From Sphaerimonospora thailandensis (lineage in GTDB: Bacteria > Actinomycetota > Actinomycetes > Streptosporangiales > Streptosporangiaceae), in assembly GCF_016863115.1 (NCBI RefSeq), contig NZ_BOOG01000027.1, forward strand, positions 17,931-81,930: a DNA stretch of 64,000 bases, written 5' to 3'. This document shows positions 16,214-25,086 of this stretch, piece after piece. Below the pieces are notes generated by a model that saw nothing but the letters and a program-made list of their open reading frames with translations, searched no databases and was not told where the DNA came from. The position numbers were made by a program, and so were the translations under genes. Within the stretch, counting starts at the first letter, position 1. Each line of letters starts with the position of its first letter.

Positions 16214-17280
16214 GGGCGTGCTCTTTCAGGAACGGCAGCATCACCTCGGCGACCTCGGCCGGGAACTCCGCGTGTGGGTAATGGCCGGCGCCCTCGATCA
16301 TGGCGATGGTGCCACGCCCCGTCGGCATGTCCGCGACGACGCCCTCCGCCTCGGCCCTGGGGTCGGCCCAGTCGGGGTCGAGCGTGCCCATGACGACCAG
16401 GGCTGGAACGCCGAGGTTCGGAAGCCGAGCACCGGCGTCTGTCGGCGTGGACATGCCCATCTTGCTGACCACGGCCATCCGGCCCGGTCGGCGCAGTGCA
16501 GCCTCCAGCACGGTCAGGTACTCGTCGTAGTCGCCGGGCCTGACGCTCGGATAGGCGTGGTCGAGATAGCGCTTCCAAAACCTCACGCTGCGCAGCGCCC
16601 CGGCGGCCAGCAGCAACGCGACGCCCTTGCGGTGCCGGCCGTTGCGCAGCAGGCCGCCCAGGTCCGGCTTCTGAGGCCGGGTGAACGGGCCGATCTCGAC
16701 CAGGGCGCTGACCAGATCGGGCTCCAGCGCCGCCGCGATGGTGGCCGCCCCGCCGGCGAAGGAGTGTCCGACGATGACCGCCGGCCGGCCGGGGGAGGCC
16801 GGCGTCCTTGATCGCGATCAGGAGGGCCAGGGCGAGACCGCCGCCGGCGGACTCGCCGCTGACGGCGATCGCTTCTGCCGGGATGCCACGGTGAAGTAGC
16901 CCGCGGTAGGCCGCGAGAGCGTCGTCGACAGCCGCCGGGAACGGGTTCTCCGGCGCGAGGCGGTAGTCCACGGTGTAGACGGTGGCGCTGGAGTGGCGGG
17001 CGACGTCTGCGGCCAGGTTGATGCTGGCTGCGGCGGATCCGAGGGCGTAGCCGCCGCCGTGGAAGTACAACACCGCTCCCGACGCCTCGCCGCTACCCGC
17101 CGTCACCGCGATGGCGCGGACGCCGCCGAGCTCGACGGTTATGGCGCGGACGTCCTCGGGGACGGGGTGGGAGCCGATCATCTCGTCGAAGACGGGGCGC
17201 ATCTTGTGCGGGTCGCCGCCCATGTCGAGCGGGGAGCTGCGCAGCAGGTCGATGACCGCGCCGAGCTGGGACTCAGCCAT
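16206..17280 (-). pseudogene. Chimera of two different alpha/beta hydrolases joined out of frame
   Basis: The 5' part (17280 to about 16810) is the N-terminal half of a hormone-sensitive-lipase-family esterase, with oxyanion motif YFHGGGYALGS and nucleophile elbow VSGESAGGG. Just after GLPRPA the frame changes and the DNA encodes another hydrolase from before its own elbow (VIVGHSFAGGAA) to the end. That end has a catalytic Asp (MGTLDPDWADP) and His (EGAGHYPHAEF). Two elbows within about 40 codons cannot belong to one enzyme, so a deletion fused two genes. The junction lies in a CGGCCGGCC-rich stretch near 16790-16815. A stand-alone C-terminal product from 16616 would lack the nucleophile. 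Confidence 0.85.
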
Positions 17281-17524
17281 GATGATCTCGCTTTCTCGAC
17301 AGGTTCGTAATGGCAGAGGGTCAGGCGCGGCGCAGTCCCAGGACCTCGCCGAAGTGGCCTTCTCGTTGCGAGCGGCCAGCGGATCCAGGATCTTGTACGC
17401 CTCAGCGACGGCGGTGTCGGCGGCACGGCCGGCCGACGCCGGTGATGAGAGCAGTGGACATGGGATCTCACCTGCCATGCGGTGCGTGTTCTTGTTGATC
17501 GGTCGGTACGCCGGAGATCGGCGG
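17281..17524 (-). pseudogene. Scraps of at least one decayed gene upstream of the hydrolase chimera
   Basis: An ATG near 17460 follows AGGTGAG and begins MSTALITGVG, like the nucleotide-binding start of an SDR, but the frame closes after about 19 codons. The following bases can be read as the end of another coding sequence (AEAYKILDPLAARNEK, and in the neighbouring frame GHFGEVLGLRRA then stop). Neither is complete. The stretch fits the same deletion-prone history as the chimera next to it. Confidence 0.45.
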
Positions 17525-18274
17525 TCAGGCGAGGCCGCCGTTGGTGAACAGGACCTGCCCGTTGACCCACCGGCCGCCGGGGCCGGCCAGGAAGGTGACG
17601 GCGCGCGCGATGTCCTCGGGCGTGCCAAGCCGTTCCAGGGGTGAGGCGGCGGCGATCTGGTTGATCAGCTGCTCGCTCTTGCCTTCGGTGAAGAGCGGGG
17701 TCGCCGTGGGCCCGGGGGCCACGGCATTTACGGTGACGTCCCGGCCGCGTAGTTCGCGGGCGAGGATCAGGGTCATCGCCTCGACCGCGCCCTTGCTCGC
17801 CGCGTAGGCACCGTAGGTCGGCTGCTGGAGCCGGGTGATGGACGTGGAGAAGTTGACCAGTGCACCACCGGGGCGTAGCCGCCGGGCCGCGAGCTGGGAG
17901 ACGACGAACGTGCCGCGCACGTTGACCCGGTGCATTCGGTCGAAGGCGTCGAGGTCCATCTCTGCCAGCGGGGCCAGTAGCATGATCCCGGCGGTGTTCA
18001 CCACCACGTCGACTCCGCCGAAGCGCTCCTCGGCGGTGTCGAACAGGGCCGTCATCGCCGTCTCGTCCGCGACGTCGCCTGGTATGGCGACGGCCGTGCC
18101 ACCGGCCTCCTGGATCGAGGCGACGACCTTCTCGGCACGCTCGGCGCTGCCGGAGTAGTGCACGAGCACGGACATGCCGTCGGCGGCCAGCGCGTGCGCG
18201 ACCGCGCTGCCGATCCCGCCCGAACCCCCGGTCACGATCGCCACGCGGGCGGCGGACTGCTCAATGGTGGTCAT
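17525..18274 (-). CDS. Short-chain dehydrogenase/reductase (SDR, FabG-like)
   Basis: A complete 249-residue classical SDR. It shows the Gly-rich cofactor motif TGGSGGIG, NTAG, a catalytic Ser region (FSTSI), the catalytic YAASK, and a C-terminal LAGPGGRWVNGQVL typical of FabG-like enzymes. The basic residue after beta-2 (HYSGSAERAEK) makes NADPH plausible. The substrate is unknown. It is divergent from a TetR gene across 145 bases that hold two tandem operator-like repeats, so the TetR protein is its probable repressor. Confidence 0.9.
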   Translation of the reverse strand: MTTIEQSAARVAIVTGGSGGIGSAVAHALAADGMSVLVHYSGSAERAEKVVASIQEAGGTAVAIPGDVADETAMTALFDTAEERFGGVDVVVNTAGIMLLAPLAEMDLDAFDRMHRVNVRGTFVVSQLAARRLRPGGALVNFSTSITRLQQPTYGAYAASKGAVEAMTLILARELRGRDVTVNAVAPGPTATPLFTEGKSEQLINQIAAASPLERLGTPEDIARAVTFLAGPGGRWVNGQVLFTNGGLA

Positions 18275-18317
18275 AGCGACCCCCTCTCATCTTTGTGGAT
18301 GATGAGTACACTAACAG

Positions 18318-18360
18318 TATGTGGATCAAAGGTCCATATATATGTGGCCCACGGGTCCAT
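18318..18360. promoter_or_regulatory. Two tandem operator-like repeats between SDR and tetR
   Basis: TATGTGG-N6-GGTCCAT occurs twice (18318-18337 and 18341-18360) with a 23-bp period. The outer heptamers are identical and only the six-base spacers differ. Each half-pair forms a loose inverted repeat (TGGATC-AAA-GGTCCA in the first). The position between divergent genes suits a TetR dimer site repeated at about two helical turns. Binding is inferred. Confidence 0.6.
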
Positions 18361-18419
18361 TTAATTGTTGTCGGAGGCCGCGCCAACCAGGCCGGCCGTG
18401 CCGGACGAGGAGGAGACGC

Positions 18420-19046
18420 ATGGAGCGAACAGACGCCGAGGCCCCCGGCCTGCTCAAGCCGGGGCGCGGACGCCGCCGGGCGGAGGACGTCCGCCACGCG
18501 ACGCTGACCGCGGCAGCCGAGCTACTGCTCGCCGAGGGAGTCCACGCCTTGACCTTCTCCAAGGTCGCCGCTCGCGCGGGCGTCAGCAAGATGACCCTCT
18601 ACAAGTGGTGGCCCTCCCCCGGAGCCCTGGCCTTCGACGCCTACTTCAACGCCTTCCAGGCCACCCTCGCCTTCCCCGACACGGGCGACATCAAGGGCGA
18701 CCTGACCACGCAGTTGCACGTGTTCGTCGACCTACTGAACCGCAACGGCTCCGTCATCGCCGGGATCATCGGAGCCGCCCAAGGCGACCCCGACCTGGCG
18801 GAGGCGCTCTCGACGCACTATGTCATACAGCGCCGCGCCCTCGCCGTCGAACGCCTCACGCGCGCGCAGCAAGCCGGCCAGATCCGCGCAGGGGTCGACC
18901 TGGAGACGATCGTCGACCAGCTCTGGGGCGCCGTCTACCACCGGCTGCTGCTGCCCGCGCAACCGCTGACCAAGGAGTTCATTGATCAGTTGATCGCCAA
19001 CCTCTTCCAGGGCGTTGCCCCGGGCTCTCTGGACTCGACGACGTAA
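18420..19046 (+). CDS. TetR-family regulator
   Basis: A ~208-residue regulator starting at ATG 18420 with AGGAG nine bases upstream. The HTH is clear (HATLTAAAELLLAEGVHALT, VAARAGVSKMTLYKWW). The C-terminal half is a TetR_C_11-like helical domain (VIAGIIGAAQGDPDLAEAL). It is transcribed away from the SDR gene and probably represses both itself and the SDR through the tandem repeats in between. Confidence 0.88.
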   Translation: MERTDAEAPGLLKPGRGRRRAEDVRHATLTAAAELLLAEGVHALTFSKVAARAGVSKMTLYKWWPSPGALAFDAYFNAFQATLAFPDTGDIKGDLTTQLHVFVDLLNRNGSVIAGIIGAAQGDPDLAEALSTHYVIQRRALAVERLTRAQQAGQIRAGVDLETIVDQLWGAVYHRLLLPAQPLTKEFIDQLIANLFQGVAPGSLDSTT

Positions 19047-19248
19047 GGTACAGCAGTGGCAGCCTTCCCGACCGACGTTGGCGCGTCGGCCTGCTTGAGA
19101 TACCTGATCAGATTCGGGAAGGTACACCCTTCCCGTCAGATCCACAGGTTTCAAGCATTGCTCGTCCGGCCGAGCGGCTCCGACAAGGGCACTTTACTCA
19201 TCCTGCCGATAGCCAATGAATCTGGTGTAACCGCGGTGTGACCAAGTG

Positions 19249-19644
19249 TCACGCCGTCAAGGTGTCTACCGGGCAGCGGATGATTCCGCTGTGCGCCAGC
19301 GGCTCGAACTTCGCGTCTGTGGTCACCAAGGGTGCTCCCAGATCGTCGGCGAGCGCCGCGTACACCGCGTCGAACGGGTACATGTTGTGGCGCAACTCCC
19401 AGATGCGGGGCAGCAGGTGGGCGAAGGTGCAGCGGATCAGGGCCATGTCGGCCAGTTCGTCGATCGCCTGGGTGGCACGGCCCTCGTCCAGTTCCTTGCC
19501 GGACAGTCGTCGCAGAACCTTGGCTGCCTCGGCGTCGATGAGGGCGGGGGCATAGAGCTGTTCTCCGGCGGCCTCTTCGTCGAGCAGCCGGGCACGGTGA
19601 CTGTGGGTAGTCAACTGTACTCTGAACTTGAGGTCAAGATCCAC
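19249..19644 (-). pseudogene. 5'-truncated PIN-domain (VapC-like) toxin
   Basis: The encoded protein matches the PIN domain from the second helix onward (GEQLYAPALIDAEAAKVLRR, MYPFDAVYAALADDLGAPLVTTDAKF). Its first ~15 residues (KFRVQLTTHSHR) are unrelated and lack the DxSA strand that supplies the first metal-binding Asp. No antitoxin gene is next to it. It is most likely inactive, the broken end of a second toxin-antitoxin locus. Confidence 0.75.
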
Positions 19645-19685
19645 AAGCTCTGAACGAGAACTGGACCACCACGACGACCCAGGTT

Positions 19686-19733
19686 CCTCGCTCCGGACGG
19701 ACGCGCATCCGCTGCCGCCAGGTCAGGAGCACA
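19686..19733. repeat. Direct repeat, right copy (about 50 bp)
   Basis: Partner of 14594-14641 in the same orientation, sharing GCATCCGCTGCCGCC and flanking bases. It lies between the broken PIN gene and the glnA terminator, marking the right end of the mosaic segment. Confidence 0.75.
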
Positions 19734-19740
19734 TGCGAAA

Positions 19741-19782
19741 GGCCATCGGCCGTACCCCTGACGAAGGGTACGGCCGATGGCC
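19741..19782 (-). terminator. Rho-independent-like terminator after glnA
   Basis: A perfect 17-bp stem (GGCCATCGGCCGTACCC and its complement) encloses an 8-base loop. On the minus strand it is followed by a short U run. It starts about 20 bases after the glnA stop codon. Confidence 0.88.
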
Positions 19783-19802
19783 ATTCGCGACGGATCGCCG
19801 GA

Positions 19803-21227
19803 CTAACAGTCGTAGTACAACTCGAACTCGTGGGGGTGCGGGCGGAGGCGGAGCGGCGTGATCTCGTGGTCCCGCTTGTAGGAGACCCACGTCTGGATGA
19901 GGTCGGGGGTGAACACCCCGCCTTCGAGCAGGTACTCGTGGTCGGCCTCGAGGTTGTCGAGCGCCTCCTCGAGCGAGGCGGGCACCTTGGCGACGCCGAG
20001 TGCCTCCTCGGGCGGCAGCTCGTACAGGTCCTTGTCGAGCGGCTCCGGCGGCTCGATCTTGTTGCGGACGCCGTCCAGACCGGCCATGAGCATGGCCGCG
20101 AACGCGAAGTACGGGTTGCACGACGGGTCCGGCACGCGGAACTCGATGCGCTTGGCCTTCGGGTTCGACCCGGTGATCGGGATGCGCACGCAGGCCGAAC
20201 GGTTGCGCTGCGAGTAGAGCAGGTTGATCGGGGCCTCGTAACCGGGCACCAGGCGGTGGTAGGAGTTCACCGTCGGGTTGGTGAGGGCGAGCAGCGACGG
20301 GGCGTGCTTGAGCAGGCCGCCGATGTAGTACCGCGCCGTGTCCGACAGCCCGGCGTAGCCGACCTCGTCGTAGAACAGCGGCTCGCCGTCCTTCCAGAGC
20401 GACTGGTGGCAGTGCATGCCCGAGCCGGCCTCACCGAAGAGCGGCTTCGGCATGAACGTGACGGTGTGGCCGTGCCGCATGGCCGTGTTCTTGACGATGT
20501 ACTTGTACAGCATCAGGTTGTCGGCCGTCTTGAGCAGCGTGCCGAACCGGAAGTCGATCTCGGCCTGGCCGGCCGTGCCCACCTCGTGGTGCTGGATCTC
20601 GGTCTCGATGCCGGCCTCGATGAGGTTGCGGACCATCTCCGAGCGCAGGTCGGTGAAGTGGTCCATCGGCGGGACCGGGAAGTATCCGCCCCTGTAACGC
20701 GGCTTGTAACCCAGGTTGCCGCCCTCGGAGGCCTTGCCGGTGTTCCAGGCGCCCTCGACGGAGTCGATGAAGTAGTAACCCGCGTTCGCCCGGGTCTCGA
20801 AGCGCACGTCGTCGAAGATGTAGAACTCGGCCTCGGAGCCGAAGTAGGCGGTGTCCGCGATGCCGGTGCCCCGGAGATACTCCTCGGCCTTCCTGGCCAC
20901 GTTACGGGGGTCGCGGCTGTAGGCCTCCCGGGTCAGCGGGTCGTGCACGAAGAAGTTGATGTTCAGCGTCTTGTGCTTGCGGAACGGGTCGAGCACTGCG
21001 GTGGACGGGTCCGGCAGCAGCAGCATGTCGGACTCGTGGATGGCCTGGAAACCGCGGATGGACGACCCGTCGAACATCAGGCCGTCGGTGAAGACGTTCG
21101 CGCCGAAGTTCTCGACGGGGAAGGTGAAGTGGTGCGTCGTGCCCGGCAGGTCGGTGAACCTGACGTCTACGAACTGCACCCCCTCGTCCCGGATGAACTT
21201 GAGGACGTCATCGGCGGAGTTGAACAC
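19803..21227 (-). CDS. glnA: Glutamine synthetase type I (main enzyme)
   Basis: A 474-residue GS-I enzyme making glutamine from glutamate, ammonia and ATP; dodecameric in the family. Motifs include [14 protein letters not shown], the metal-site segment [23 protein letters not shown] and the nucleotide/active-site NRSACVRIP. The adenylylation loop is intact (DLYELPPEE, Tyr near residue 402), so it is the substrate of the GlnE encoded at 7.5-10.5 kb. The GTG start at 21227 has GGAGG eight bases upstream. A phased GlnR-like array precedes it and a strong terminator follows. Confidence 0.97.
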   Translation of the reverse strand: MFNSADDVLKFIRDEGVQFVDVRFTDLPGTTHHFTFPVENFGANVFTDGLMFDGSSIRGFQAIHESDMLLLPDPSTAVLDPFRKHKTLNINFFVHDPLTREAYSRDPRNVARKAEEYLRGTGIADTAYFGSEAEFYIFDDVRFETRANAGYYFIDSVEGAWNTGKASEGGNLGYKPRYRGGYFPVPPMDHFTDLRSEMVRNLIEAGIETEIQHHEVGTAGQAEIDFRFGTLLKTADNLMLYKYIVKNTAMRHGHTVTFMPKPLFGEAGSGMHCHQSLWKDGEPLFYDEVGYAGLSDTARYYIGGLLKHAPSLLALTNPTVNSYHRLVPGYEAPINLLYSQRNRSACVRIPITGSNPKAKRIEFRVPDPSCNPYFAFAAMLMAGLDGVRNKIEPPEPLDKDLYELPPEEALGVAKVPASLEEALDNLEADHEYLLEGGVFTPDLIQTWVSYKRDHEITPLRLRPHPHEFELYYDC

Positions 21228-21279
21228 TCTCGAACCTCCAAGGGTCATCGACCGGCAGACCCGAAAATATGCGCGAGCC

Positions 21280-21317
21280 GTTTCCGTGCCATGTCTCGTT
21301 TGTTTCGCCGGTGTTAA
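21280..21317 (-). promoter_or_regulatory. Phased GlnR-type half-site array upstream of glnA
   Basis: On the plus strand GTTTC (21280), ATGTC (21291), GTTTC (21302) and GTTAA (21313) start exactly 11 bases apart. Read on the glnA strand this is two consecutive gTnAc-n6-GaAAc boxes, one good and one weaker. This four-half-site layout matches known GlnR targets at glnA promoters. It lies 53-90 bases before the glnA start. Binding is inferred. Confidence 0.65.
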
Positions 21318-21374
21318 GGTCACCGGCCGTCCCCGCGCGCCACCCGGCGCGAAACGTGAATAGGCTGAGGAGCC

Positions 21375-21836
21375 ATGAACGAGCGCCAACCGCGATGGAC
21401 GCAGACCTGGCTCGGCGGGGTCCGGGCCGCCGGCGTCGACCTGGGCCACCCAGGTGTACGGCTCGGCCTGCCGGAATCGGGCAGCGGCGCGGTCGCCGGA
21501 TGGGGACGCAGGATCGGGGCCGTCCTGGTCGACTGGCTGATCTGCTCCTGGGCCATCGCCGCGGGCCTGCTGCGCCAGCAGGGACAGGACGTCGGCGTGG
21601 TCGGCCTCGGCGTATTCGCCTTGGAGTACGTGCTGCTGGTGAGCACGGTCGGGATGACGCTGGGCATGCGGCTGCTGCGCATCCGGGTCGCCGCCCTCAA
21701 CGGCGGCCGGCCGTCGCTACCCGCGGTGCTGCTGCGCACGTTCCTGCTGTGCCTCGCCGTACCCGCTCTGATCTGGGACCGCGACCGCCGGGGCCTGCAC
21801 GACCGCGCCTCCGGCACCGTCGTGGTCAATCTCTGA
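21375..21836 (+). CDS. RDD-family membrane protein
   Basis: A 153-residue protein with the RDD domain ([49 protein letters not shown]). It has three hydrophobic segments. Its position divergent from glnA is conserved in actinomycetes. RDD proteins are small transporters or ion-handling proteins of unclear function. The 3' end overlaps that of the convergent methyltransferase by 11 bases. Confidence 0.9.
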   Translation: MNERQPRWTQTWLGGVRAAGVDLGHPGVRLGLPESGSGAVAGWGRRIGAVLVDWLICSWAIAAGLLRQQGQDVGVVGLGVFALEYVLLVSTVGMTLGMRLLRIRVAALNGGRPSLPAVLLRTFLLCLAVPALIWDRDRRGLHDRASGTVVVNL

Positions 21837-22623
21837 CGGTCCGGAAGATCGCCGTGCCGGGGAGGACGCGGCCGCGCAGCGGGCTCCAGCCGCCCCACAC
21901 CCGGTCGTGCCCCGCGGGCCACTCCGGCTCGACCAGCCCGGTGAGGACCAGGCCGGACGAGGCGATCAGGCCCACCCAGTCGCCCATCGTCCGGTGGTGC
22001 TCGACGTAGGACGGCATGCCGTCGGAGAACTCGACGTACGGAGCCCGGTCGAAGTACGGACGGTCGGCCGTCAGTCCGCGCGGCCCGGGATCGTCGGGGA
22101 ACGCCCACCGGATCGGATGGCTGACCGAGAACACGAACCGCCCGCCGGGCCGCAGCACCCGCCGCACCTCGGCGAGCACCGCCCCCGCGTCGGCGACGAA
22201 CGGCAGCGCGCCGAAGGCCGAGCACGCCAGGTCGAACGAGCCGTCCCGGTACGGCAGGGCCTCGGCGTCCGCCTGCACGACGGGCAGGGCCGTACCGGCG
22301 GCGAGGTCGATCCGCCGCGAATGCTGCAACTGGCGGTACGACAGGTCGAAACCGGTGACGGTCGCACCCTGCGTGGCGAGCCACCGGCCGCACTGTCCGG
22401 CCCCGCAGCCGACCTCGAGGACGCGCCGCCCCGTGACGTCGCCGAGCAGGCGGGCGCCGGCCTCGTCGAGCCCCTCCGGGCACCAGATGAAGCCGTGGTC
22501 ACGCAGGAAACCGCCGTGCTCGGCCTGGTAGTCGTCGGCCGCGCCGTCCCACCAGCCGCGGTTGGCCCGTGACGTCTCGGCGGGGGAGACGGGCCGCCTG
22601 CCGACGACGTCCATCCCGGTCAT
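21826..22623 (-). CDS. Class I SAM-dependent methyltransferase
   Basis: A 265-residue methyltransferase of the Methyltransf_11 type. Motif I is VLEVGCGAGQCGRWLA, the acidic loop is GFDLSYRQL, motif II is ADAEALPYRDGSFDL, and VLRPGGRFVFSV is post-II. The N-terminus (NRGWWDGAADDYQAEHG) is a recurrent actinobacterial form. The substrate is not predictable. It follows the DUF4191 gene by 27 bases containing a 12-base direct repeat (CTCAGTTCATCT). Confidence 0.88.
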   Translation of the reverse strand: MTGMDVVGRRPVSPAETSRANRGWWDGAADDYQAEHGGFLRDHGFIWCPEGLDEAGARLLGDVTGRRVLEVGCGAGQCGRWLATQGATVTGFDLSYRQLQHSRRIDLAAGTALPVVQADAEALPYRDGSFDLACSAFGALPFVADAGAVLAEVRRVLRPGGRFVFSVSHPIRWAFPDDPGPRGLTADRPYFDRAPYVEFSDGMPSYVEHHRTMGDWVGLIASSGLVLTGLVEPEWPAGHDRVWGGWSPLRGRVLPGTAIFRTVRD

Positions 22624-22650
22624 CCCTCAGTTCATCTCTCAGTTCATCTC

Positions 22651-23322
22651 TCAGCGCGTCTTGGGGCCGCGCGGCATCCGGATGCCCTTCGGCAGCGGGC
22701 CCTTCGGCATCGGCACCGCGGGCGTCAGCGCGCGCATTCGGTTGTTGACCTCGGAGACGGCCGGCTTCTTGAGGTTGCGCGGCAGCTTCATCATGTGTCG
22801 TGACAGCTTGGCCAGCGGGATCTGCCCCTCGGCGTCGCCGCACTGGACGTCGTAGACGGGCACGTCGATGGCGACCCGCTGGACACGCTTCTTCTCCGCC
22901 ACGAGCATGCGCTGGACGCGGCTCGACGGGCCCTCCGAGACCAGGATGACGCCGGGATAGCCGACGACACGGAACACCAGGTCCTGGTCCCGGTTGACCG
23001 CGACGGGCTTCTCCTCCACATACCAGGTGCCGCGCAGCCCCTGCAGGATCGCGTACGTCGCACCGGCCTGTCCGTGCAGCAACGAGTACTGCGCCTTCTG
23101 CGCCAGCCGGCTGAATACGATCATGCCGACCAGCAGGGCGGAGAAGACGCCGAAGACGTACCAGGTCCACCCGAAGAGCACTCCGAGCACGACGAACACC
23201 AGGAGCGTGCCCAACGCCGAGGCGTAGACGATCGGCATGCCCTTGGGGTTCGACCGCTTGATGATCTGGGCGACCATCCGGATCTGCTTGAGCCGGCCCG
23301 GAGTCGCTGCGTCTTTCGCCAT
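22651..23322 (-). CDS. DUF4191 membrane protein
   Basis: A 223-residue actinobacterial protein with two adjacent membrane helices (residues ~33-75), a cytoplasmic domain, and a basic Pro-rich tail (MPKGPLPKGIRMPRGPKTR). DUF4191 genes follow lipA in many actinomycetes, as here (54 bases downstream). Its role is unknown; a link to lipoylation is only suggested by location. Confidence 0.88.
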   Translation of the reverse strand: MAKDAATPGRLKQIRMVAQIIKRSNPKGMPIVYASALGTLLVFVVLGVLFGWTWYVFGVFSALLVGMIVFSRLAQKAQYSLLHGQAGATYAILQGLRGTWYVEEKPVAVNRDQDLVFRVVGYPGVILVSEGPSSRVQRMLVAEKKRVQRVAIDVPVYDVQCGDAEGQIPLAKLSRHMMKLPRNLKKPAVSEVNNRMRALTPAVPMPKGPLPKGIRMPRGPKTR

Positions 23323-23376
23323 GGTGTGAAGGATACAAATTCCGTGGTGGATTAATGAAAACGAGACCCGCCGACG

Positions 23377-24318
23377 TCAGCCGGCGCCCCCGGTGGTGGT
23401 CCGCGCGGCGATGGCCTGCTGGTAGAGGCGGCCGGCGCGGTAGGACGAGCGGACCAGCGGCCCCGACATGACGCCGGCGAACCCGATCTCCTCGGCCTCA
23501 TGCTGAAGCTCGACGAACTCCTCCGGTTTCACCCAACGGTCCACGGGGTGGTGGCGCGGGCTCGGCCGCAGGTACTGGGTGATCGTGACGAGGTCGCAGC
23601 CGGCCTCGTGCAGGTCGCGCAGCGCCTGGCTGATCTCCTCGCGCTCCTCGCCCATGCCGAGGATGAGGTTCGACTTGGTGACCAGCCCCGCCTCGCGGGC
23701 CATGGTGATCACGGCAAGCGATCGGTCGTACCGGAACGCCGGGCGGATCCGCTTGAAGATCCGCGGCACCGTCTCGATGTTGTGCGCGAACACCTCGGGC
23801 CGGGCGGAGAACACCTCCTCGAGCTGCTCCCGGTGGCCGTTGAAGTCGGGCACGAGCAGCTCGACGCCGCAGCCGGGGACCATGTCGTGGATCCGCCGGG
23901 CGGTCTCCGCGTACAGCCAGGCGCCCCCGTCCGGCAGGTCGTCACGGGCGACGCCGGTCACCGTGGCGTACCGCAGGCCCATTTGACGCACCGACTCGGC
24001 GACGCGGCGCGGCTCGTCCCGGTCGTAGTCGGCGGGCCTGCCGGTGTCGATCTGGCAGAAGTCACAGCGCCGGGTGCACTGGTCGCCGCCGATGAGGAAG
24101 GTCGCCTCGCGATCCTCCCAGCATTCGGAGATGTTGGGGCAGCCCGCCTCCTGGCAGACCGTGTGCAGCCCCGCGCCCTTCACCAACGACTTGATCTCGT
24201 TGAAGTTGGGGCCGTTGTGCAGCCGCGTCTTGATCCACGGCGGCTTCTTCTCGATCGGAGTCTGGCTGTTGCGGACCTCCAAGCGGAGGAGCTTCCGGCC
24301 TTCTGGTGCAACCGTCAT
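23377..24318 (-). CDS. lipA: Lipoyl synthase
   Basis: A 313-residue radical-SAM enzyme inserting two sulfurs into protein-bound octanoyl groups. Both clusters are visible: the auxiliary cluster cysteines ([12 protein letters not shown]) and the radical-SAM CxxxCxxC (CTRRCDFC), plus the C-terminal RSSYRAG. Together with LipB it would lipoylate E2 subunits such as SucB encoded nearby. Confidence 0.97.
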   Translation of the reverse strand: MTVAPEGRKLLRLEVRNSQTPIEKKPPWIKTRLHNGPNFNEIKSLVKGAGLHTVCQEAGCPNISECWEDREATFLIGGDQCTRRCDFCQIDTGRPADYDRDEPRRVAESVRQMGLRYATVTGVARDDLPDGGAWLYAETARRIHDMVPGCGVELLVPDFNGHREQLEEVFSARPEVFAHNIETVPRIFKRIRPAFRYDRSLAVITMAREAGLVTKSNLILGMGEEREEISQALRDLHEAGCDLVTITQYLRPSPRHHPVDRWVKPEEFVELQHEAEEIGFAGVMSGPLVRSSYRAGRLYQQAIAARTTTGGAG

Positions 24319-24420
24319 GCGACAACCCTTGCCTTGTAGGCTCGCGCGCTTCGCTCGCTCACGGACCCCAGCCTATTACCCGCCCGCACCACGTGATCCG
24401 GGACGTCTTCCTCTCCGCCG

Positions 24421-25086
24421 CTACGAAAGATCCTCTTCGTACAGGTCGTACGGCTCGACGCCGAGGGCCTCGGCGAGGCGCTTCTCGGCGAAGGGGATGA
24501 CCTCGTCGACCGTGATGCGGCGGCCGGTCTCCGCCGACAGCGACGTGACCCCGGCGTCGGCGTCGGCGCCCAGCATGATGCGGTTGTACCAGCTCAGGTC
24601 ATTCACGCAGTTGAGTGCGAAGCCGTGCATGGTCACCCCGCGGGCGATCCGGACGCCGATCGTGCCCAGCCTGCGGTCGGGCAGCCCGTGCCCGGGGTCG
24701 CCCGGCGCCCAGATGCCGCCACGGCCCTCGACCCGCCGGGCGGCCAGCCCGAAGTCGGCGCAGACCTGGATCAGGACCTCTTCCAGCAGGCGGAGGTAGC
24801 CGACGACGTCGTCGCCGACGCGGATGATGGGGTAGCCGACGAGCTGCCCCGGACCGTGCCAGGTGACCTTGCCACCCCGGTCGACGTCGATGACCGGGGT
24901 GTCGTCGGCCGGCCGCTCGTGCGGCAGCGTCCGCTTGCCCGCCGTGTAGACGGGCGCGTGCTCCAGCATGAGGCACAGATCCGAGATGTCGCCCGCCACC
25001 CGGCGCCCGTGCAGCACCCGCTGCAGGTTCCAGGCCTGCTCGTACGGAACGTCGACGCCCATGCGGACGATGGCCAAGCCTTTCAC
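24421..25086 (-). CDS. lipB: Octanoyl-[acyl-carrier-protein]:protein octanoyltransferase
   Basis: A 221-residue enzyme that moves octanoate from ACP to lipoyl domains. The catalytic Lys/Cys region is RGVTMHGFALNCVNDLSWY, and GGKVTWHGPGQLVGYP is the family signature. The GTG start overlaps the peptidase E stop by four bases, implying translational coupling. lipA follows 102 bases downstream. Confidence 0.96.
   Translation of the reverse strand: MKGLAIVRMGVDVPYEQAWNLQRVLHGRRVAGDISDLCLMLEHAPVYTAGKRTLPHERPADDTPVIDVDRGGKVTWHGPGQLVGYPIIRVGDDVVGYLRLLEEVLIQVCADFGLAARRVEGRGGIWAPGDPGHGLPDRRLGTIGVRIARGVTMHGFALNCVNDLSWYNRIMLGADADAGVTSLSAETGRRITVDEVIPFAEKRLAEALGVEPYDLYEEDLS

Noticed and set aside
16206..16616. 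Read as a short independent hydrolase gene
   Set aside because: The hydrolase homology, including the nucleophile elbow, continues upstream without a start, so this is the end of a broken gene.
19249..19644. Taken at first as a working VapC toxin
   Set aside because: The first metal-binding Asp segment and a partner antitoxin are missing, so it is listed as truncated.
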